DNA of 23,761 nt, from assembly GCA_947371415.1 (NCBI GenBank), contig CANBPJ010000011.1, positions 1 to 23,761 of the forward strand. The letters run 5' to 3'. Below, piece after piece: positions 1 through 7,451 of this stretch (the first letter of the stretch is position 1; each line of letters begins with the position of its first letter). Below the pieces are notes generated by a model, which did no database searches, had not been told where the DNA came from, and saw only the letters and a program-made list of their open reading frames with translations. The translations under genes and the position numbers were made by a program. Source of the DNA: Burkholderiaceae bacterium (GTDB taxonomy: Bacteria > Pseudomonadota > Gammaproteobacteria > Burkholderiales > Burkholderiaceae).

Positions 1-256
1 CATGTACGGCCATGGCATCTCCAGAGAAGGTGAAATTATCGATATGGGTGTTGAGGCTGATATCGTTGAGAAATCAGGCTCTTGGTATGCCTACAACGGT
101 GATCGTATTGGACAGGGTAAAGATAATGTCCGCGAGTTTCTAAAAGAAAACCCAGCTATTGCTCAAGACATTGAAGCTAAGATTCGTGCGAAATTAGGTG
201 TGAAAGCTGGAACAGCAGTAGTTAGCGATGTTTTGAGCGAAGAAGAGGAAGCGTAA
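1..256 (+). CDS. recA: Recombinase RecA, C-terminal part (5' end outside the window)
   Basis: This is the last 84 or so residues of RecA, the ATP-dependent strand-exchange protein that also triggers LexA self-cleavage in the SOS response. The reading frame is open to the left edge, so the start and the Walker motifs lie outside the window. Visible are the end of the core (MYGHGISREGEIIDMGVE), the IVEKSGSWYAYNGDRIGQGK segment typical of the RecA C-terminal domain, the DNA-binding-gateway helices (FLKENPAIAQDIEAKIR), and an acidic tail ending SEEEEA, which in RecA proteins modulates DNA access. It is followed after 7 bases by recX, the usual recA-recX order. The SOS promoter would be upstream and cannot be seen. 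Identification is firm. Confidence 0.97.
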   Translation, partial: MYGHGISREGEIIDMGVEADIVEKSGSWYAYNGDRIGQGKDNVREFLKENPAIAQDIEAKIRAKLGVKAGTAVVSDVLSEEEEA

Positions 257-263
257 TCGTTCG

Positions 264-800
264 ATGTCAGAGTTAGGTGGCATTGCTAAAAAAGGCAATA
301 AACAAAGCCCGAGTCTGAAAGCTCGGGCTTTGCGCCTTTTGTCGATGCGAGAGTACAGCCGAAAAGGCTTAGCCTCCAAACTTGCAGAATCCGCAGCGCG
401 GATGCTGAAATTGAGCCCACCTGATGAGGATTCAGGGGTGCCAACGCCAGCAGTGACTTTGGAAGTTCAGATTGAAGCGGTTTTAGATGATTTTGAGGCT
501 CGCGGTTGGCTTTCTGATGAGCGCTTTGCGGAGGCCTTAGTACGACGTCGTAGCGAGCGGTTTGGCACCCGGAAAATACAAGACGAGCTTGCACAGGCTG
601 GGGTGGATAGCGCAAAGACTGCGGATCTCCTGAAGAATCTCAAGGCGACCGAGTATCAAAGGGCGCATGAACTATGGCTCCGGAAGTTTGGGTCTCTGGC
701 GACAGATCAAAAAGAGCGCGCCCGCCAGTACCGTTTTTTGGCTTCAAAAGGTTTTAGTTCGGACGTAGTTTCAAAGGTGGTGGCAGGGCGTCCAGACTAG
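264..800 (+). CDS. recX: Regulatory protein RecX
   Basis: RecX binds RecA filaments and limits their extension and ATPase activity. The 178-residue product has the typical composition of tandem three-helix modules. The first begins near residue 18 (SLKARALRLLSMREYSRKGL), and the later segment around residues 70-95 (DDFEARGWLSDERFAEALVRRR) is a hallmark of the family. The ATG at 264 lies 7 bases after the recA stop and has no clear Shine-Dalgarno sequence, so translation is probably coupled to recA. A later ATG at 345 would delete the conserved ARALRLL helix, so I prefer 264. An unusual point is that codons 14-23 form a strong GC-rich hairpin (303-332), which would reduce transcription into the rest of recX. 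Confidence 0.93.
   Translation: MSELGGIAKKGNKQSPSLKARALRLLSMREYSRKGLASKLAESAARMLKLSPPDEDSGVPTPAVTLEVQIEAVLDDFEARGWLSDERFAEALVRRRSERFGTRKIQDELAQAGVDSAKTADLLKNLKATEYQRAHELWLRKFGSLATDQKERARQYRFLASKGFSSDVVSKVVAGRPD
303..332 (+). terminator. Terminator/attenuator-like hairpin inside the 5' part of recX
   Basis: A perfect 11-bp inverted repeat, CAAAGCCCGAG and CTCGGGCTTTG, is separated by an 8-base loop. It is followed by CGCCTTTTG, a weak U-tract (four T at 337-340). It lies inside the recX coding sequence, not between recA and recX. In E. coli a terminator between recA and recX with partial read-through keeps RecX scarce; I infer the same role here. The weak U-tract argues for partial, not complete, termination. 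Confidence 0.6.
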
Positions 801-988
801 GGCAACTACGGAGCCAAGATGTTATCTTGCCGCATTGCAGCATGATAGACTTGCAGAGTCGGTGAAGCCCTTCCCATTTATTCAAGCTCACTTTTAAAGT
901 TGGCTATAGAGTGAGTAGGCGATAAAGGCGCAACCGGTTTTACTAATCCTCATCGCTTGCTAAAAAAGATACCGTTTCGGGAGTAATA
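801..988. other. recX-sucC intergenic region
   Basis: This 188-base region has no credible gene. A short perfect hairpin (CAAGAT, loop GTT, ATCTTG at 815-829) follows recX but has no T-run, so it is at best a weak terminator. A sucC promoter is expected here. The best -10-like hexamer is TATAGA at 905-910, but I see no good -35 at the right distance, so I do not place a promoter. A GGGAG ribosome-binding site lies at 979-983, 5 bases before the sucC ATG. Confidence 0.4.
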
Positions 989-2158
989 ATGAAAATTCAC
1001 GAGTACCAAGGCAAAGAACTACTACGCCAATTTAATGTGCCTGTTCCAAATGGCATCCCTGCATTTAGTGTTGATGAGGCAATTAAAGCTGCCGAAAAGC
1101 TAGGCGGCCCAGTATGGGTTGTTAAGGCGCAAATTCATGCGGGTGGTCGCGGTAAAGGCGGTGGCGTGAAATTGGCCAGAAGCATGGATGAAGTGAAAAA
1201 ATACGCTTCTGAAATTTTGGGCATGCAACTCAAAACCCATCAAACTGGCCCAGAAGGTCAAAAGGTAAACCGTCTCTTAATTGAAGATGGTGCCGATATT
1301 AAAAAAGAGTACTACTTCAGTATCGTTACTGACCGTGGCACACAGAAGAATGTCATCATGGCTTCTAGTGAAGGTGGCATGGACATTGAAGAGGTTGCAG
1401 AATCTCACCCAGAAAAAATTATTAAAGTATTTGTTGATCCATTGATTGGATTAACAGATGCTGATTGCCAGATCATTTCAAAAGGCATTGGTGTTCCAGA
1501 TGCTTCCATTCCGATGGCAAGTGATGTGTTCAAGAACTTGTACAAAACCTATTGGGAGACTGATGCTTCATTAGTTGAAATCAATCCATTGATTCTTGAA
1601 GGTAATGGCAAGATCAAGGCCCTTGATGCTAAATTCAATTTCGATCCAAATGCTTTATATCGTCATCCAGAAATCGTGGCTTACCGCGATATCGATGAAG
1701 AAGATGCTGCTGAGATTGAGGCTTCTAAGTTTGATCTGGCTTACATCTCACTCGATGGCAACATTGGTTGCTTGGTAAATGGTGCAGGCTTGGCAATGGC
1801 TACGATGGATACCATTAAGTTGTTCGGCGGTGAGCCAGCAAACTTCTTGGACGTTGGTGGTGGTGCTACTGCAGAGAAGGTTACTGAAGCATTCAAGATC
1901 ATGCTCAAGAACAAGAGTGTTGAAGCAATTTTGGTTAATATTTTCGGCGGCATTATGCGTTGCGACGTGATTGCCGATGGCGTGGTTACAGCATGTAAAG
2001 CCGTGAATTTGACTGTGCCTTTGGTTGTACGCATGAAGGGTACCAACGAGGAATTGGGCAAGAAGATTCTTGCTGACTCTGGTTTGCCAATCATTAGTGC
2101 CGATTCAATGGCTGAGGCTGCTACTAAGGTAGTGGCTGCTGTTGCAAAAAACAAATAA
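989..2158 (+). CDS. sucC: Succinyl-CoA synthetase (ADP-forming) subunit beta
   Basis: SucC is the nucleotide- and succinate-binding subunit of the TCA-cycle enzyme that converts succinyl-CoA to succinate with substrate-level formation of ATP or GTP. The 389 residues match the usual length of about 388. The N-terminal ATP-grasp region shows VVKAQIHAGGRGKGGG at about residues 44-59, including the nucleotide-binding Lys46 and the glycine loop. The C-terminal ligase domain has LVNGAGLAMATMD, GGEPANFLDVGGGA and NIFGGIMRCDVIADGVV. A GGGAG Shine-Dalgarno sits 5 bases before the ATG. sucD follows 15 bases after the stop, so the pair is one transcript producing an alpha/beta complex. sucA, sucB and lpd are not linked here. 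Confidence 0.98.
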   Translation: MKIHEYQGKELLRQFNVPVPNGIPAFSVDEAIKAAEKLGGPVWVVKAQIHAGGRGKGGGVKLARSMDEVKKYASEILGMQLKTHQTGPEGQKVNRLLIEDGADIKKEYYFSIVTDRGTQKNVIMASSEGGMDIEEVAESHPEKIIKVFVDPLIGLTDADCQIISKGIGVPDASIPMASDVFKNLYKTYWETDASLVEINPLILEGNGKIKALDAKFNFDPNALYRHPEIVAYRDIDEEDAAEIEASKFDLAYISLDGNIGCLVNGAGLAMATMDTIKLFGGEPANFLDVGGGATAEKVTEAFKIMLKNKSVEAILVNIFGGIMRCDVIADGVVTACKAVNLTVPLVVRMKGTNEELGKKILADSGLPIISADSMAEAATKVVAAVAKNK

Positions 2159-2173
2159 TCAAGGAACTTCAAT

Positions 2174-3067
2174 ATGTCTATTTTGGTAAATAAAAATACT
2201 AAAGTAATTACTCAAGGTATTACTGGTAAGACTGGTCAATTCCACACTGAGAAGTGCCAGGAATACGCAAACGGTAAAAACTGTTTTGTTGCTGGTGTAA
2301 ATCCTAAAAAAGCAGGCGAGTCTATTTTCAATATTCCAATTTATGGAACTGTAAAAGAAGCCGCTCAGCAAACTGGCGCTACTACTTCTGTAATTTATGT
2401 CCCGCCTCCTGGTGCTGCTGCTGCCATTTGGGAAGCTGTTGAAGCGGATCTCGATTTCGTTATTTGCATTACTGAAGGCATTCCAGTTAAGGATATGTTG
2501 GAAGTGCGTAACAAAATGACCGCAAAAGAAGCTGCTGGTGGCAAGAAGACCTTGTTGCTCGGCCCTAATTGCCCTGGAATCATTACCCCGGACGAAATCA
2601 AAATCGGCATCATGCCTGGTCATATCCATAAAAAAGGTCGTATCGGTGTTGTTAGCCGTTCCGGCACATTGACTTATGAGGCAGTTGGTCAATTGACAGC
2701 CATTGGTTTGGGTCAATCTACTGCAGTGGGTATTGGTGGCGATCCAATTAATGGCTTAAAGCACATTGACATCATGAGAATGTTTAATGAAGACCCTGAT
2801 ACTGATGCAGTCATTATGATTGGTGAAATTGGTGGCCCTGACGAAGCTGAAGCAGCTCGCTGGTGCAAAGACAATATGAAAAAGCCAGTTGTGGGCTTTA
2901 TTGCTGGCGTAACAGCCCCTCCTGGAAAGCGTATGGGCCATGCTGGCGCATTAATTTCTGGTGGTGCCGATACAGCTGATGCTAAGCTTGCGGTGATGGA
3001 AGAATGTGGCTTTAAAGTAACAAGAAATCCTTCAGAAATGGCTGCATTGCTCAAAGCCATGTTGTAA
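2174..3067 (+). CDS. sucD: Succinyl-CoA synthetase subunit alpha
   Basis: SucD binds CoA and carries the histidine that is phosphorylated during catalysis; it works as a complex with SucC. The 297 residues fit the family (about 290). The CoA-binding Rossmann domain begins with TKVITQGITGKTGQFHTE. The middle contains GPNCPGII (around residues 132-139) and the ligase domain shows GEIGGPDE. The active histidine is His256 in KRMGHAGALISGG. AAGGAA at 2161-2166 serves as ribosome-binding site. A strong intrinsic terminator follows within a few bases of the stop, so sucCD form a self-contained operon. Confidence 0.98.
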   Translation: MSILVNKNTKVITQGITGKTGQFHTEKCQEYANGKNCFVAGVNPKKAGESIFNIPIYGTVKEAAQQTGATTSVIYVPPPGAAAAIWEAVEADLDFVICITEGIPVKDMLEVRNKMTAKEAAGGKKTLLLGPNCPGIITPDEIKIGIMPGHIHKKGRIGVVSRSGTLTYEAVGQLTAIGLGQSTAVGIGGDPINGLKHIDIMRMFNEDPDTDAVIMIGEIGGPDEAEAARWCKDNMKKPVVGFIAGVTAPPGKRMGHAGALISGGADTADAKLAVMEECGFKVTRNPSEMAALLKAML

Positions 3068-3072
3068 TCAGT

Positions 3073-3103
3073 AAAAGCATGCTGATGCGTCGGCATGCTT
3101 TTT
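3073..3103 (+). terminator. Rho-independent terminator of sucCD
   Basis: AAAAGCATGCTGA pairs with TCGGCATGCTTTT (one T-G wobble) around the 4-base loop TGCG. The stem is 13 bp, and the 3' arm ends in five T. It starts 6 bases after the sucD stop codon. Confidence 0.92.
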
Positions 3104-3151
3104 GTAACGCCTTGTAGTTAAAACTAAAACATATAAAAGTACGGAGACATT

Positions 3152-3859
3152 ATGGATTTTTCAGCATTTTCAGATGCCGCATTTTGGGCGGCATTGCTCT
3201 CAATCATCGTAGCGAATATTTTGTTATCTGGTGATAACGCGGTTGTCATTGCTTTGGCTTCTCGTAATCTACCACCTGCCCAACAAAAGAAAGCCATTTT
3301 TTGGGGTAGTGCCGCAGCGATTATTTTGCGCGTTGTACTCACTATTACAGCAGTTGCATTATTAAGCCTGCCATACCTCAAGATTGTTGGCGCGATTTTG
3401 CTTCTCTATATTGGTGTGCAGTTATTGGCTGATAGCGATGGCGAAGAGCATTTGGAAGGTAAGACCAGTATTTGGGCTGCTATTCGCACTATCTTGATCG
3501 CTGACTTAGTCATGAGTTTGGACAATGTTTTGGCAGTTGCAGCGGCGGCGCAAAAAGGTCCTCAAGAGACTCAACTTCTATTGTTGATTATTGGCTTGGG
3601 TATGTCTATTCCATTGATTATTTTTGGTAGCGCAATGTTGCTGAAGGTAATGGAGCGTTTCCCAATCATCATTACTCTAGGCGCAGGTCTATTAGGCTTG
3701 CTTGCTGGCGGTATGTTGGTCGATGATCCGGCAATTAAAGAGAGCATTCAATCTGCACTTGGCGATGCTAAGTTAGCGTTTGAAATCATTGGTGTTGCCA
3801 TTGTGATTCTTCTAGGTACTTATATGAAGAAAAGAAATGCTGCTAAAGCAGCGCATTAA
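3152..3859 (+). CDS. TerC/YjbE family integral membrane protein
   Basis: A 235-residue, very hydrophobic protein of the TerC family (YjbE-like subgroup), which spans the inner membrane with about seven helices. Two repeats each carry the family's conserved acidic motif: SGDNAVVIALASRNLP near residues 27-42 and MSLDNVLAVAAAAQ near 121-134. These aspartates are thought to bind metal. TerC proteins are associated with tellurite resistance by name and, in better-studied cases, with manganese export or metal loading of secreted proteins. The substrate here cannot be read from sequence. GGAG at 3143-3146 is the ribosome-binding site. The gene sits between two strong terminators (3073-3103 and 3878-3908), so it is monocistronic. 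The 48-base leader is too short for a yybP-ykoY manganese riboswitch. Confidence 0.9.
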   Translation: MDFSAFSDAAFWAALLSIIVANILLSGDNAVVIALASRNLPPAQQKKAIFWGSAAAIILRVVLTITAVALLSLPYLKIVGAILLLYIGVQLLADSDGEEHLEGKTSIWAAIRTILIADLVMSLDNVLAVAAAAQKGPQETQLLLLIIGLGMSIPLIIFGSAMLLKVMERFPIIITLGAGLLGLLAGGMLVDDPAIKESIQSALGDAKLAFEIIGVAIVILLGTYMKKRNAAKAAH

Positions 3860-3877
3860 TTTTCTTCCGCGTTAATC

Positions 3878-3908
3878 AGAAAAGCCAGCCTCTAAAGCTG
3901 GCTTTTCT
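3878..3908 (+). terminator. Rho-independent terminator of the TerC-family gene
   Basis: AGAAAAGCCAGC and GCTGGCTTTTCT form a perfect 12-bp stem with a 7-base loop (3890-3896). T-rich sequence follows on the 3' side. It begins 18 bases after the stop codon of the upstream gene. Confidence 0.9.
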
Positions 3909-3980
3909 TACATTCGGACATCTTGAGTCCTATGGGTATAGACTGGATGATGAGGCATTCAACCTCAGGAGCTAATCACC

Positions 3981-4511
3981 ATGTCCATGAACACTCTGCA
4001 AATCCCTCAAGCAGCCGCAAGGGATGATCATCAACAAGAATCAGGCTTTACCTTAATTGAAGTGATGGTGGTTGTTGCCATCATCGGTATTTTGGTGGCA
4101 GTTGCCGTTCCTCAATATCAAGACTACATCGCCCGAAGTCGTATCGTAGAGGGCATGAATCTTTCCTCTAGTGCAAAGCTGGCTGTCACTGAGGCTTTTG
4201 CAAGTAGAGGGACCGTGGCAATGGATGAGGCAACCCATGGTTCATTTACCTTTGTACCAACCAGAAGTGTGAAGTTAATTGAGATTACGCCCTCGGGGGC
4301 AATCGCCATCGACTTTCAGAATAATGTTGCGCCAGATAATAAAAATACTTTGCATCTCATTCCGACAAATGACCCCGATGCGAATATTCCAAAGGCAATC
4401 GATTTATCTAAGCCAGAGGGATCAACTTGGGCTGGTGGTTGGTCCTGTCGTTCCACTGAAACAAATTTACTGCCCCAGCTCTTGCCTTCAGAGTGCCGCA
4501 TTACTAAATAA
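3981..4511 (+). CDS. Type IV pilin (prepilin with N-methylation signal)
   Basis: A 176-residue type IV pilin-like protein. Residues 1-22 form an unusually long hydrophilic leader ending in Gly22. They are followed by FTLIEVMVVVAIIGILVAVA, the class III signal and hydrophobic spine, with Glu at +5 of the mature protein (residue 27). PilD-type peptidase should cleave after Gly22 and methylate Phe23. Two cysteines near the C-terminus (in WSCRS and SECRI) probably form the disulphide-bonded D-loop. The size and D-loop fit a major PilA-like pilin or a structural minor pilin; I cannot decide which. AGGAG at 3967-3971 lies 9 bases before the ATG; a second ATG at 3987 is also possible. No other pilus gene is nearby. 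TATAGA at 3937-3942 is a weak candidate -10. Confidence 0.92.
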   Translation: MSMNTLQIPQAAARDDHQQESGFTLIEVMVVVAIIGILVAVAVPQYQDYIARSRIVEGMNLSSSAKLAVTEAFASRGTVAMDEATHGSFTFVPTRSVKLIEITPSGAIAIDFQNNVAPDNKNTLHLIPTNDPDANIPKAIDLSKPEGSTWAGGWSCRSTETNLLPQLLPSECRITK

Positions 4512-4533
4512 GGTTATGGTGCATCCATAAATG

Positions 4534-4559
4534 ATTAAGCCACCCTAGGGTGGCTTAAT
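4534..4559. terminator. Bidirectional terminator between the pilin gene and moaC
   Basis: A perfect 26-base palindrome (ATTAAGCCACC, central CTAG, GGTGGCTTAAT) lies between the convergent pilin (+) and moaC (-) genes. It is followed by short T-containing sequence on both strands, so it can end transcription from either side. Confidence 0.85.
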
Positions 4560-4583
4560 TGCTTTGAGCAGGGATGCGACTGA

Positions 4584-5057
4584 TTACGCCTTCCACTCCC
4601 CAGACTTACCGCCACTCTTCTCAAGTAGATGGACGTCACCTATCACCATGCCTCTATCAACGGCTTTGGCCATATCGTAGATTGTGAGGAGGGCGACTTG
4701 GACTGCAGTGAGGGCTTCCATTTCTACGCCAGTAGGCCCAGTAGTCTCGGCTCTAACTTGGCAGGCAATGCTACTGGAGTCTTTGTTTAGATCAAACTCT
4801 AGGCTTACGTGTGTTAAGGCCAGAGGATGGCAAAGCGGGATTAAGTCCGATGTTTTTTTGGATGCCTGAATACCAGCAATTCGGGCGATGCCTAAAACAT
4901 CTCCCTTTTTGTGGGTACCTGCTTCGATCATTCTAAAGGTCTCTGGAAGCATGGTGATCTTGCCTGTAGCAATCGCAATCCGATGGGTATTGGGCTTGTC
5001 TCCAACATTGACCATATGGGCTTGGCCGCTGGCATCAAAATGAGTTAGTTTGTTCAT
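4584..5057 (-). CDS. moaC: Cyclic pyranopterin monophosphate synthase MoaC
   Basis: MoaC converts the MoaA product 3',8-cyclo-7,8-dihydro-GTP into cyclic pyranopterin monophosphate, the first stable intermediate of molybdenum cofactor synthesis. The 157 residues match the family (about 160). Catalytic-site residues fall at the E. coli numbering: His77 in LIPLCHPLALTHV, Glu114 in VEMEALTAVQVA, and Asp128 and Lys131 in IYDMAKAVDRGM. The C-terminus ends KSGGKSGEWKA, typical of the family. It stands alone with no other moa or moe gene in the window, and it is divergent from the M48 protease gene, with 23 bases between the two start codons. Both promoters must overlap the other gene or be very short. 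Confidence 0.97.
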   Translation of the reverse strand: MNKLTHFDASGQAHMVNVGDKPNTHRIAIATGKITMLPETFRMIEAGTHKKGDVLGIARIAGIQASKKTSDLIPLCHPLALTHVSLEFDLNKDSSSIACQVRAETTGPTGVEMEALTAVQVALLTIYDMAKAVDRGMVIGDVHLLEKSGGKSGEWKA

Positions 5058-5080
5058 GGGATAAGTTTTACCATATAGGG

Positions 5081-6799
5081 ATGCAAGTCATAAAGACATC
5101 ACAAAAATCATCGCTATTTAAGCGGATTTTGGCTGGCCAGCTCATTTTGGCCTTGGTTTGGCCAAGTGCTGGCTTTGTTTATGCTGCTGGACCTACGCCT
5201 TCCTCGGTAACGGGGGATGTATCAGTGCAAGGGGACTCAGCGGCTTTGCAAAATTTAGGTAGAGCTGTCCAATCCCCTGATGCCCGATCTTCGAATCTGC
5301 CTGCCCGTAATACACCCCAAACTCAGCAAAGTTTTATTCTCCCAGACATGGGTGATCCTGGGGGTGATAGCTTAAGTCGCTTGGATGAGAAAAAGTATGG
5401 CGAGATGATCATGCGTCAGATTCGTCCGGATGCTGATTACTCAAATGATTTGCCTATCTATGATTTTCTAAACCAAATGGAGCGACGTTTATTGGAGGCT
5501 GCAAAACGTTTGCAACTGGGTGGGGCTAATGAGCAAGGCAGTGGTGCCTACAATTTTGAAGTGTTCGCGGTTAAAGACAGTAGCATTAATGCATTTGCAT
5601 TGCCTGGCGGGTTCATTGGTTTTCATACAGGCTTATTGGTTAGCGCTGAAACAGATTCAGAGGTAGCTTCAGTCATGGGTCACGAGACGGGGCACGTTTT
5701 ACAGCGCCACTTAGCGCGTCAAATGGATAAGCAGGCCACCAATACGATGATTGCTTTGGCTGGCATATTATTGGGCGCCTTGGCTGCCTCACGAAATCCA
5801 GGCGCAGCTTCTGGTCTGATGCAGGGTGGTCAAGCCGTTGCGGTGAATAACCAGCTCTCTTATTCAAGGGATGCAGAGCGCGAGGCTGACCGTATTGGCT
5901 TTCAGATACTGGCTGCTAGTGGTTATGACGTCAATGGCGCGCCAGGTTTTTTTCAGCGCTTACAAAAAGCAACCGGAATTATGGATAGCGGTGTTCCCTC
6001 CTACGTGCGTACTCACCCCTTAACCACCGATCGTATTGCAGATATGCAAGATCGTGCTCGTAATATCGCCAATAGAAATGTCCCAACAGCGGTGGAGTTT
6101 TACTTCATTAAGGCGCGTGCTCGCATGGAGCAATCAGGTAGTTCGAGTGGCATGTACGATCTCAGAAATACCTTCGAAGGCTTCAGTAAACAATCTACCC
6201 CTGGAAAGCAGATGGAAGGCGTTTATGGGTTGGTTCTCATTGCGCAGAAACAAGGCAAGCTTGATCAGGCGTCAGCTTATTTGCAGCAAGCTCGCAATCT
6301 CGCCAATAGCGCTAGCGCACCCGGATCACCGATTCAGCGGCAAAGCCTTTCCTTGGACATAACTTCCTCTGAACTGGCTTTAGCAAAAGGAAAGAATGAA
6401 GAAGCTTTGCAAATTGCTCAGGCAACTTTAAAGGCCTATCCGCAGTCCTATGCAGCCGGTGCGGCAATGATGAGCGCCTACCTCAAACTTGGTCGCACCA
6501 ATGAGGCCATTGCCTGGTTAAAGGCGCGCACTAGGGTACAGCCCAATGAGATAGTTTGGTGGACGATGCTTTCTAGTGCATATGATCAAGCTAAGAATGT
6601 GCCTATGCGCCATTACGCGCTGGGTGAAAAATATGCCCTCGAGGGCGCTTGGCCTTCGGCAATTGAGCAGCTCAAAATAGCCAGATCCTCTGGTGGCGCT
6701 GATTTTTATCAAGCTTCTAGTATTGATGCGCGCCTTCGTGAAATGCAAAAGCAATATCAGGAGGAGCTTAAGGAGCAGGGCAAGAATATGCCCAGTTAA
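5081..6799 (+). CDS. Secreted M48 family zinc metalloprotease with TPR repeats (BepA/YfgC-like)
   Basis: The 572-residue product has an N-terminal signal sequence (positive KRI, then a hydrophobic stretch ending FVYAA around residue 36), so it is probably periplasmic. The peptidase domain carries HETGH at residues 201-205 and the third zinc ligand Glu268 in SRDAEREAD, the M48 pattern. The C-terminal half (about 340-560) is helical with TPR-like units such as GKLDQASAYLQQARNLAN and GRTNEAIAWLKARTR. This layout is that of BepA/YfgC, which assembles or degrades LptD and other outer-membrane proteins at the BAM complex; the role here is inferred. It is longer than E. coli BepA (487) because of a low-complexity linker after the signal peptide. 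Its ATG is directly preceded by AGGG without normal spacing, so the start is less certain than the identity. Confidence 0.9.
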   Translation: MQVIKTSQKSSLFKRILAGQLILALVWPSAGFVYAAGPTPSSVTGDVSVQGDSAALQNLGRAVQSPDARSSNLPARNTPQTQQSFILPDMGDPGGDSLSRLDEKKYGEMIMRQIRPDADYSNDLPIYDFLNQMERRLLEAAKRLQLGGANEQGSGAYNFEVFAVKDSSINAFALPGGFIGFHTGLLVSAETDSEVASVMGHETGHVLQRHLARQMDKQATNTMIALAGILLGALAASRNPGAASGLMQGGQAVAVNNQLSYSRDAEREADRIGFQILAASGYDVNGAPGFFQRLQKATGIMDSGVPSYVRTHPLTTDRIADMQDRARNIANRNVPTAVEFYFIKARARMEQSGSSSGMYDLRNTFEGFSKQSTPGKQMEGVYGLVLIAQKQGKLDQASAYLQQARNLANSASAPGSPIQRQSLSLDITSSELALAKGKNEEALQIAQATLKAYPQSYAAGAAMMSAYLKLGRTNEAIAWLKARTRVQPNEIVWWTMLSSAYDQAKNVPMRHYALGEKYALEGAWPSAIEQLKIARSSGGADFYQASSIDARLREMQKQYQEELKEQGKNMPS

Positions 6800-7423
6800 T
6801 TAATTGCTTGGCGCTTTGATGAAATGAAAGCGCTGGGCTAATTCAGTAGAGTGAATGGGCTCAATCGGTAGTGCTTTGCCATCCCATTGCCAAGAGCCTC
6901 TGAAGCTGCAGGCATCTTCTTGTACTTTGGACTGATCCGAGAATAGATCTAAATCATGATCATGTAAAAGCGCAACAGTGAGGGATTCTGTCTGAGAGAA
7001 GGTATTGGAATCGGGGTGATGGGGCAATGATTGCGGGATAGATCCCGTGATGTAGATATTACCTTTTTCATCGCTCAATGCACCTTGTGGATGTATTGGG
7101 GTTCCGCACTGGGTCAGTAGCTTAAGCTTATTAGCGCTATCCAGACTGGGGATCATGCGCGCAATCCAAGGGGTGGCGTCTAGAGTGACAAATACCCTTT
7201 GTGGACCATTCTGAAAAAAATATCTTCCCAATGTGTCATGGGCGTAATTTCTGGAAATGAATTCATTAAGAGCGACATGTTGAATGGTATTACCAGGCAG
7301 TTGATTGGCTTGAGCATACTCATCACGCATGCGCCATTGGCCCCGACGATCTAGCGCTAGCCAACCAAAGCAATCGGGAACATTAGGCCATTTAATGAGA
7401 GACCGTAATACTTGCTCATCCAT
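6800..7423 (-). CDS. Conserved protein of unknown function
   Basis: A 207-residue soluble protein with no signal peptide or membrane segment. I cannot name its family with certainty. The N-terminal part (about 10-33, WPNVPDCFGWLALDRRGQWR and following) and the YFFQNGPQRVFVTLDATPW segment look like a conserved beta-proteobacterial protein often left unnamed. No catalytic motif is evident. Its stop codon abuts the stop of the convergent M48 protease gene, with no spacer. It is last in a minus-strand series, 28 bases after the NTF2-like gene, and is probably co-transcribed with it and waaF. The length, the convincing start and the tight operon spacing argue that it is a real gene. Confidence 0.75.
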   Translation of the reverse strand: MDEQVLRSLIKWPNVPDCFGWLALDRRGQWRMRDEYAQANQLPGNTIQHVALNEFISRNYAHDTLGRYFFQNGPQRVFVTLDATPWIARMIPSLDSANKLKLLTQCGTPIHPQGALSDEKGNIYITGSIPQSLPHHPDSNTFSQTESLTVALLHDHDLDLFSDQSKVQEDACSFRGSWQWDGKALPIEPIHSTELAQRFHFIKAPSN

Positions 7424-7451
7424 GAGGTGGCACTCTTTTCACTATTAGCTT

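Noticed and set aside
345..347. Internal ATG of recX as the true start
   Set aside because: It would remove the conserved ARALRLL helix of the first RecX module.
815..829. Hairpin after recX as its terminator
   Set aside because: A 6-bp stem with a 3-base loop and no T-run is too weak to call.
2159..2716. 185-codon open frame on the minus strand across sucD
   Set aside because: It is a shadow of the strongly conserved sucD frame, with no recognisable protein features and no ribosome-binding site.
3104..3151. yybP-ykoY manganese riboswitch before the TerC-family gene
   Set aside because: Only 48 bases separate the sucD terminator from the ATG, too short for that element, and no matching stems are visible.
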